NCBI GenBank assembly: GCA_964590005.1
Contig: CAZPVJ010000040.1
Span: 34,781-98,780, forward strand
Direction of reading: 5' to 3'
DNA from: CALJFL01 sp964590005
Lineage (GTDB): Bacteria > Pseudomonadota > Gammaproteobacteria > Pseudomonadales > Halieaceae
DNA: 64,000 nt
In this document: piece after piece, positions 59,059-64,000 of the stretch
How positions within the stretch are numbered: position 1 is the first letter of the stretch
Layout of the letters: every line of letters begins with the position of its first letter
Made by a program: the position numbers and the translations under genes
The notes under the pieces: generated by a model
Database searches by the model: none
Seen by the model: only the letters and a program-made list of their open reading frames with translations
What the model was told of the DNA's origin: nothing

Positions 59059-60549
59059 TCACAGCAATGTGCGATCGACGGCTCTCTGCCAGGACTCTGT
59101 GCGGTGGCGACGCGCAGCTGCGGACATCTCCACCTTGAATTCCTGCTCGGCCTGCCAGATCTTTTTCACCTCGGCGGTGCCACTCCAAAGACCAACGCCC
59201 AGGCCAGCGAGATAACAGGCGCCGGCTACTGTAGTTTCTATAACCCGGGGACGAATCAGTCGGCGACCGAGCACATCGGCCTGGATCTGCATCAGCAAGT
59301 TGTTAGCCGCCGCACCTCCATCCACCCGCAGAGGCTTCATTCGCTTGCCCAGGTCACGCTCCATGGCAAATAAAATATCGGCATTCTGCAGCGCCATAGC
59401 ATCAAGCGTGGCCCTGGCGATATGACCGCGCTCGGTACCGCGGGTCACACCCGAAATCAATCCTCGCGCCTCCGGTGCCCAGTGTGGCGCACCCAGGCCA
59501 GTAAGTGCCGGCACGAACTCAACACCACCATGGTCAGGCACCTTGCTGGCCAGCGCTTCAATATCCGGTGCGCGTTTGATCATCTGCAGCCCGTCGCGAA
59601 GCCACTGAACCGCGGCACCGCAGATAAAGGCACCGCCCTCAAGGGCGTACACAGGCCGGGTCTTTTCACCCAGCTGCCAGCCCACCGTGGTGAGCAATCC
59701 CGACCGCGATTGCAGGGGCGTACTGCCCGTATTCATTAAAATGAAGGAGCCCGTACCAAAAGTGCACTTTGCATCGCCCACGCCAAAGCAGGCCTGGCCA
59801 AAAAGGGCCGACTGCTGATCGCCCGCAACCCCCGCCACTGGAATACCATCGGGTAGACCCTTTACTCCGCGAGTGCGGCCAAGGCTGCCGCTACTGGGTG
59901 CAATTCTGGGCAGGATACTCGCCGGCACTTCAAACAGATCCAGCAACTGCTGATCCCAGGACAGGGTCTTCAGGTTCATCAGTGAGGTGCGCGACGCATT
60001 GGAGACGTCGGTCACGTGGGCATCGCCGCCAGTGAGGCGCCATATGAGGAAACTGTCTATAGTTCCGGCCGCAACTCGGCCTGACTTCAGCAAACGCGAT
60101 ACGCCTGCCGTGTTCTTCAGCAGCCAGCGATATTTGCTGCCGGAGAAGTAAGGATCAAGAACCAGGCCCGCCTTTCGCTTGACCAGCTTCTCGTGCCCGG
60201 CTGTTCTAAGCCCCTCGCAAAAGTCGGTAGTGCGGCGGCACTGCCAGACAATCGCATTGTTGAGTGCGTCCCCGGACGTTCTATCCCACAGCAAAGACGT
60301 CTCACGTTGATTCGTGATACCAATTGCCGCTATCTCTGTGGCCTTGCAAATGCGCTTCCTGAGAATAGCTGCAATGCTTTTCTCCACCGATTTCCAGATA
60401 TCCGCAGGGTTGTGTTCAACCCAACCGGGCCTGGGGTAAATCTGGGGAAATTCGTTATTTACCGCGGCTCGTACTGAGCCATGCTCATCCATCATAGCAT
60501 CCGAGCTACCGGTGGTGCCCTGATCGATGGCTAGGACAAACGCTGCCAT
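59059..60549 (-). CDS. glpK: Glycerol kinase
   Basis: FGGY-family kinase of 496 residues that makes glycerol 3-phosphate. Conserved NQRET, WQCRRT, DPYFSGSKYRW, the catalytic Asp in AGDQQSALFGQ, GTGSF and VDGGAAANNLLMQ are all present. The first phosphate loop reads DQGTTGSSDAMMDE, lacking the arginine of DQGTTSSRA in many glycerol kinases; variants with small residues exist, but it could alter ATP affinity. No glpF, glpD or regulator is beside it. The ATG lies 3 bases after the aldehyde dehydrogenase stop, so the two are coupled. Confidence 0.93.
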   Translation of the reverse strand: MAAFVLAIDQGTTGSSDAMMDEHGSVRAAVNNEFPQIYPRPGWVEHNPADIWKSVEKSIAAILRKRICKATEIAAIGITNQRETSLLWDRTSGDALNNAIVWQCRRTTDFCEGLRTAGHEKLVKRKAGLVLDPYFSGSKYRWLLKNTAGVSRLLKSGRVAAGTIDSFLIWRLTGGDAHVTDVSNASRTSLMNLKTLSWDQQLLDLFEVPASILPRIAPSSGSLGRTRGVKGLPDGIPVAGVAGDQQSALFGQACFGVGDAKCTFGTGSFILMNTGSTPLQSRSGLLTTVGWQLGEKTRPVYALEGGAFICGAAVQWLRDGLQMIKRAPDIEALASKVPDHGGVEFVPALTGLGAPHWAPEARGLISGVTRGTERGHIARATLDAMALQNADILFAMERDLGKRMKPLRVDGGAAANNLLMQIQADVLGRRLIRPRVIETTVAGACYLAGLGVGLWSGTAEVKKIWQAEQEFKVEMSAAARRHRTESWQRAVDRTLL

Positions 60550-60552
60550 GGC

Positions 60553-61980
60553 TTACTCGCCATAGCCCTCCACTGCTTTGATTTCCAGGAAGTCCGTAAA
60601 GCCATGGTGGCCCCACTCCCGCCCGTTTCCGGATTGCTTGAAGCCGCCAAACGGCACGTTATAGCCACCCGAAGCACCGTTGACATGGACATTGCCGGCG
60701 CGTATCCGCGATGCAACCTCGCGTGCGTGGCCGATATCACCACTCTGTACATACCCCGCCAAACCGTAAGGCGTGTCGTTGGCTACGGTAATCGCCTCTT
60801 CCTCAGTCTTGTAGGGAATCATGGTCAATACGGGGCCAAAGATCTCTTCACGGGCAATCGTCATTTCGTTGTTCGCTTCAGAGAACACGGTGGGGCGGAT
60901 GAAGTAACCTTTTTCCAGACCCTCCGGACGCCCGGGACCGCCTGTTACTAACTTGGCGCCCTCTTCGATGCCTTTCTCGATAAGCCCCTGGATCTTATTG
61001 AACTGAACCTCGGAAACAACCGGCCCCATGGTTGTGCCTTCGGCAGTCGGGTCGCCCACTACCACACTCTGGGATACCTTCTCTGCAATCGCTTCGGCCT
61101 CCGCCAACTTGTCGGCCGGCACCAGCATACGCGACGGTGCATTGCACGACTGGCCTGTGTTCATGTACATGTGCATGACGCCGCGGGTAACAGCCTGGGT
61201 TAAATCGGCATCCTCAAGGATGATGTTAGGCGACTTGCCGCCGAGTTCCTGGGTGACACGCTTCACCGTGGGCGCGGCATTTTGCGCTACCAGGCTGCCA
61301 GCGCGGGTGGAGCCTGTGAATGACATCATATCGACATCCGGGTGCTTGGACAGCGCGGTTCCGACCACAGGGCCGTCGCCGTTGACCATATTGAAAACAC
61401 CCGCTGGAACACCGGCCTCATCCATCACCTGGGTCCACAAGTAGGCAGACAGCGGCGCAACCTCGCTGGGCTTCAATACCATGGTACAGCCCACGGCAAG
61501 CGCGGGCGCCACCTTACAGCCAATCTGGTTAACCGGCCAGTTCCAAGGGGTGATGAGACCGCAGACGCCAATGGGCTCCTTGAAAATCCGGTGCTCACCC
61601 ATGTCTTCCTCAAAGGAAAATGTCCTGAGAATCTTGAGGGCTTCCTCCAGGTGACCCAGGCCACAATGCGCCTGGGCACCTACCGCCAGCTCCATCGGCG
61701 CACCCATCTCCTCACGGATGGCATCGGCGATATCGTTGTAATACTTCTTGTACACTTCCACGCAGGACTCGAGCAGTTCAACCCGCTCCTCACGACTGGT
61801 ACGGCCGAAGGTTTCAAAGGCCGTCCGGGCTGCGGCAACGGCCAGGTCCACATCGGCCTCCGAGCCCATTGAGATGTGCGCACAAACCTCTTCGGTGGCC
61901 GGGTTTATCACGTCCAGTTCTTTGGGAGTGACGGGATCAACCCACTGGCCGTTAATGTAAAACTGCTTGTACTCGCGCAT
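60553..61980 (-). CDS. NAD-dependent aldehyde dehydrogenase
   Basis: Aldehyde dehydrogenase superfamily enzyme of 475 residues. It has LITPWNWPVNQIGCKVAPALAVGCTMVLKPSEVAP, the base Glu in QELGGKSPN, the nucleophile Cys in TGQSCNAPSR and GGFKQSGNGREWG near the end. It is related to plant-type and betaine-type aldehyde dehydrogenases; the actual substrate is unknown. It is the first gene of an operon with glpK, so an aldehyde from glycerol or a glycerol-like polyol is possible. AGGAG lies just before the ATG. Confidence 0.92.
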   Translation of the reverse strand: MREYKQFYINGQWVDPVTPKELDVINPATEEVCAHISMGSEADVDLAVAAARTAFETFGRTSREERVELLESCVEVYKKYYNDIADAIREEMGAPMELAVGAQAHCGLGHLEEALKILRTFSFEEDMGEHRIFKEPIGVCGLITPWNWPVNQIGCKVAPALAVGCTMVLKPSEVAPLSAYLWTQVMDEAGVPAGVFNMVNGDGPVVGTALSKHPDVDMMSFTGSTRAGSLVAQNAAPTVKRVTQELGGKSPNIILEDADLTQAVTRGVMHMYMNTGQSCNAPSRMLVPADKLAEAEAIAEKVSQSVVVGDPTAEGTTMGPVVSEVQFNKIQGLIEKGIEEGAKLVTGGPGRPEGLEKGYFIRPTVFSEANNEMTIAREEIFGPVLTMIPYKTEEEAITVANDTPYGLAGYVQSGDIGHAREVASRIRAGNVHVNGASGGYNVPFGGFKQSGNGREWGHHGFTDFLEIKAVEGYGE

Positions 61981-62057
61981 GATTTATCTCCTGTTAGGTT
62001 CGCGAAAAGACGCTAAGTGTAGCACCAGAAATCCTGCTGGCTACCACTCCTTTGGTG

Positions 62058-63068
62058 TTAGCCACTGCGGGCCCGCCGATAGGCCAGCGGAGACACGCCA
62101 GTCCACTGTTTGAACGCCCTGGAGAAGGCCGGTTCTGTCATATGCAGGGCCTGGGCCACCTGCTTTACCTGGCAGTTGTCCGAGACCAACATGGACACCG
62201 CCCGGTCGCGGCGCACCTGCTCCAGGAGCTTGCGAAAACTTGTCCCCTCGCCTTCCAGCTGTCGATGGATGGTCCTGCTACTCACGCTCCAACGCCTCGC
62301 CAGGGATTCCAGGCCTGGCATTGCGTCGGCCTCATTCAGCGCGTGCAGGACTTTCTCGGACATACTGCCATCGAACACCTGTTTGACGAACCATTGGTCC
62401 GGTAGCTGCTGCAGGTAGCGGCGCAGGTCTGAACGGGAGCGGATTACCGGCGCCCGCAACCAGTCTTCAGAAAACTGCAGGCTGCTGCGAGGTGCATCGA
62501 AGACAAGTGGTCCCGGAAACATCAGCTGATACTCCGCCGCGTGTGCCGGCGGGGAAAAGCTGAAGCTGGTCCGCAACAACGGAATACGCTCACCAATCAA
62601 CCAATTGGCAAAGCGGTGCCACAGGAGCATCAGAAACTCCTCCAGGAAGTGCGATCCGTCCATCCCGGGGTCGACCAGGGTGAGCTCGAGTGTAGGCTCA
62701 AAGGAGTCGCGCAAGCGCCAGCGAAAGGCCAGTGACGTCAGGTTATAGAAACGCAGCGAGTAACGCAGCGCCTCACGCAGGTTAGCTGAGTCCACCATCT
62801 GTCGCGCCATCAATGCAAAGCCGCCAAACCTGTGTGGCGCAGCACCAAACCCACTGAGTTCATCGTCTAACTCCACCCAGATTTTGCGCAACAAGGCTCC
62901 GAGCTGGGCCGGACTGATGCGGGTTCGTTGATTCGCCAATAACTCAGGCGTCAAACTTACGGACTGCATTAAAGCCTGGCGGTCGACCCCCAACTGGCTG
63001 GCGCGTGTTATCAATACGCGCGCAAAATGCGCCGAGACGTCCGCACGTTCGATATCGTTCTGTGTCAT
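62058..63068 (-). CDS. AraC family transcriptional regulator
   Basis: Regulator of 336 residues. The N-terminal two thirds is the Arabinose_bd/OruR-type sensor (LLANQRTRISPAQLGALLRKIW, RFGGFALMARQMVDSANLREALRYSLRFYNL). The C-terminal HTH pair is ESLARRWSVSSRTIHRQLEGEGTSFRKLLEQVRRDRA and QVKQVAQALHMTEPAFSRAFKQWTGVSPLAYR. It is divergent from the acyl-CoA dehydrogenase gene, and regulators of this type often control the neighbouring catabolic operon, so it may sense a fatty acid-like ligand (inference). Confidence 0.92.
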   Translation of the reverse strand: MTQNDIERADVSAHFARVLITRASQLGVDRQALMQSVSLTPELLANQRTRISPAQLGALLRKIWVELDDELSGFGAAPHRFGGFALMARQMVDSANLREALRYSLRFYNLTSLAFRWRLRDSFEPTLELTLVDPGMDGSHFLEEFLMLLWHRFANWLIGERIPLLRTSFSFSPPAHAAEYQLMFPGPLVFDAPRSSLQFSEDWLRAPVIRSRSDLRRYLQQLPDQWFVKQVFDGSMSEKVLHALNEADAMPGLESLARRWSVSSRTIHRQLEGEGTSFRKLLEQVRRDRAVSMLVSDNCQVKQVAQALHMTEPAFSRAFKQWTGVSPLAYRRARSG

Positions 63069-63236
63069 TAAAAGTTAATCAATTGTCCTAAATTGACGGC
63101 AAAACCGCATTTTGGCTGAGTTTTATACAGCTATCTGTCGGTTAAAATCAATTTTTTCAGTTTCCATCATTGCGATCCTCGCCCGTTTTTACCACAATCT
63201 GCCTCCTCATACTTGCCGCAAACACTGGAGCAACCC

Positions 63237-64000
63237 ATGAACCAAGCCGTGAACCAGGACGATCTGACATTATTCCGTGATATGGCCCGGCGGGCTTTCG
63301 AACAGGAAGTCGCACCGCACTTTGAACAGTGGGAAGAGGATCACCTGGTTCCCCGGGAATTATGGCGTACCTTGGGCGCCGCCGGACTACTCTGCCCGGA
63401 CGTCGACGAGGCCTATGGCGGTGCTGGCACAACCCCGCACGTCACACTGGCAATGATCGAGGAGCTCTCGCGCATGGGCTTTGGCGGCGTCGCCACAGGC
63501 TATGGCATTCACTCCAATATCGTGACGCCTTACGTGAGCCGTCATGGTACAGAGGAGCAGAAACAGCGCTGGCTGCCAGCGCTGGTATCCGGTGATGCCA
63601 TTGGTGCGCTCGCCATGACCGAACCTGGTGCCGGTTCGGATGTTCAGGGCATCAGGACCAATGCAGTTCGCGACGGCGATGACTGGATATTGAACGGCTC
63701 CAAGATATTTATCACTAACGGCATTCACGCCGACCTGGTGATCGTCGCGGCGATTACCGATCCCGGCAAAGGCGCCAAGGGCACCTCCCTGTTCCTGGTG
63801 GACAGCACCCTGCCCGGCTTCGACAAGAGCACGAAGATCGAAAAAATCGGCCAGCATACCTCGGACACCGCCCAGCTTTTCTTTCAGGATGTCAGGCTAT
63901 CCGGCGATGCCTTGCTCGGTGAACTGAACAAGGGCTTCATCATCATGATGGAGGAACTGCCCCGGGAGCGCCTCGGTATCGCTGCACAGGCCGTCGCTGC
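63237..64000 (+). CDS. Acyl-CoA dehydrogenase (3' end outside window)
   Basis: FAD-dependent acyl-CoA dehydrogenase; about 254 residues visible. The front helix FRDMARRAFEQEVAPHFEQWEEDH, then GAAGLLCPDVDEAYGGAG, the FAD/substrate block ALAMTEPGAGSDVQGIRTNAVRDGDDWILNGSKIFITNG and the FFQDVRLSGDALLGELNKGF stretch are typical. The catalytic glutamate lies beyond the window. GGAG lies 6 bases before the ATG. Divergent from the AraC regulator; about 170 bases between. Confidence 0.94.
   Translation, partial: MNQAVNQDDLTLFRDMARRAFEQEVAPHFEQWEEDHLVPRELWRTLGAAGLLCPDVDEAYGGAGTTPHVTLAMIEELSRMGFGGVATGYGIHSNIVTPYVSRHGTEEQKQRWLPALVSGDAIGALAMTEPGAGSDVQGIRTNAVRDGDDWILNGSKIFITNGIHADLVIVAAITDPGKGAKGTSLFLVDSTLPGFDKSTKIEKIGQHTSDTAQLFFQDVRLSGDALLGELNKGFIIMMEELPRERLGIAAQAVA

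Noticed and set aside
1..64000. CRISPR arrays, transposons, integrases, att sites, rRNA or tRNA genes, classical defence islands
   Set aside because: Looked for and not seen; gene content and composition are even across the window.

Overview
The window is about 64 kb of compact, roughly 57% GC, gene-dense chromosome from a Gram-negative gammaproteobacterium. The ybbP-ybbA/tesA synteny, a large TonB-dependent receptor with an EEVIVTAQKR-type N-terminus, a pspF/pspABC locus with a sigma-54 promoter, YgiQ, HrpB, a wax-ester synthase and two AraC/OruR-type regulators all fit this. The overall flavour (aerobic, lipid-handling, many alpha/beta hydrolases and aldehyde dehydrogenases) suggests a marine heterotroph of the Halieaceae/Cellvibrionales kind; that placement is inference. 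I saw no rRNA, tRNA, CRISPR array, insertion sequence, prophage or integrase. Most of the window reads as core or lineage-specific chromosome rather than a mobile island.

Layout. 1-8.1 kb: ABC transporter YbbAP, divergent tesA-bioA, a voltage-gated potassium channel with an added zinc ribbon, and a TonB receptor. 8.1-14.4 kb: YgiQ, YtfJ, then a three-gene set of rubrerythrin, a GlpC/HdrBC-like Fe-S protein and a DUF3501 protein, followed by a HAD phosphatase. 14.4-23 kb: HrpB helicase, a HAD-PlsC fusion acyltransferase behind a good sigma-54 promoter match, NnrU, a DUF1330 protein, an SDR, a second acyltransferase and a MATE pump. 23-32.4 kb: lipoprotein amidase, alpha/beta hydrolase, a PaaI thioesterase with a large copper-monooxygenase-like lipoprotein, a gluzincin protease, a WYL regulator, YkvA, a UbiA prenyltransferase and a Ddn-like oxidoreductase. 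32.4-38.2 kb: slipin-NfeD pair, lipid kinase-FetB pair, a small repeat-containing membrane protein with a hairpin over its ribosome site, and an M20 peptidase. 38.2-46.9 kb: MFS transporter, wax-ester synthase with a histone-like tail, YpfJ, a DUF853 ATPase, DUF808 and polyphosphate kinase. 47-49.5 kb: small unknown proteins separated by strong terminators, a candidate small RNA and a UspA protein. 49.5-53.8 kb: AraC regulator, SpmA-SpmB fusion, S-formylglutathione hydrolase and a lipase-like hydrolase. 53.8-56.8 kb: phage-shock operon and divergent pspF. 56.8-64 kb: GabD, DUF805, a small zinc-binding protein, glycerol kinase, a second aldehyde dehydrogenase, an AraC regulator and the start of an acyl-CoA dehydrogenase.

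How the parts relate. Several loci deal with membrane lipids and envelope stress: TesA, three acyltransferases including the wax-ester synthase, a lipid kinase, slipin/NfeD and Psp. Two of these carry sigma-54 promoter matches. The most interesting candidates for undescribed biology are the rubrerythrin/Fe-S/DUF3501 module, the lipoprotein joining a haem-like motif to a full set of type II copper monooxygenase ligands, a new first gene in the psp operon, and the small gene with a sequestered ribosome binding site at 36.6 kb. All functional statements come from reading the sequence; no database search was possible.
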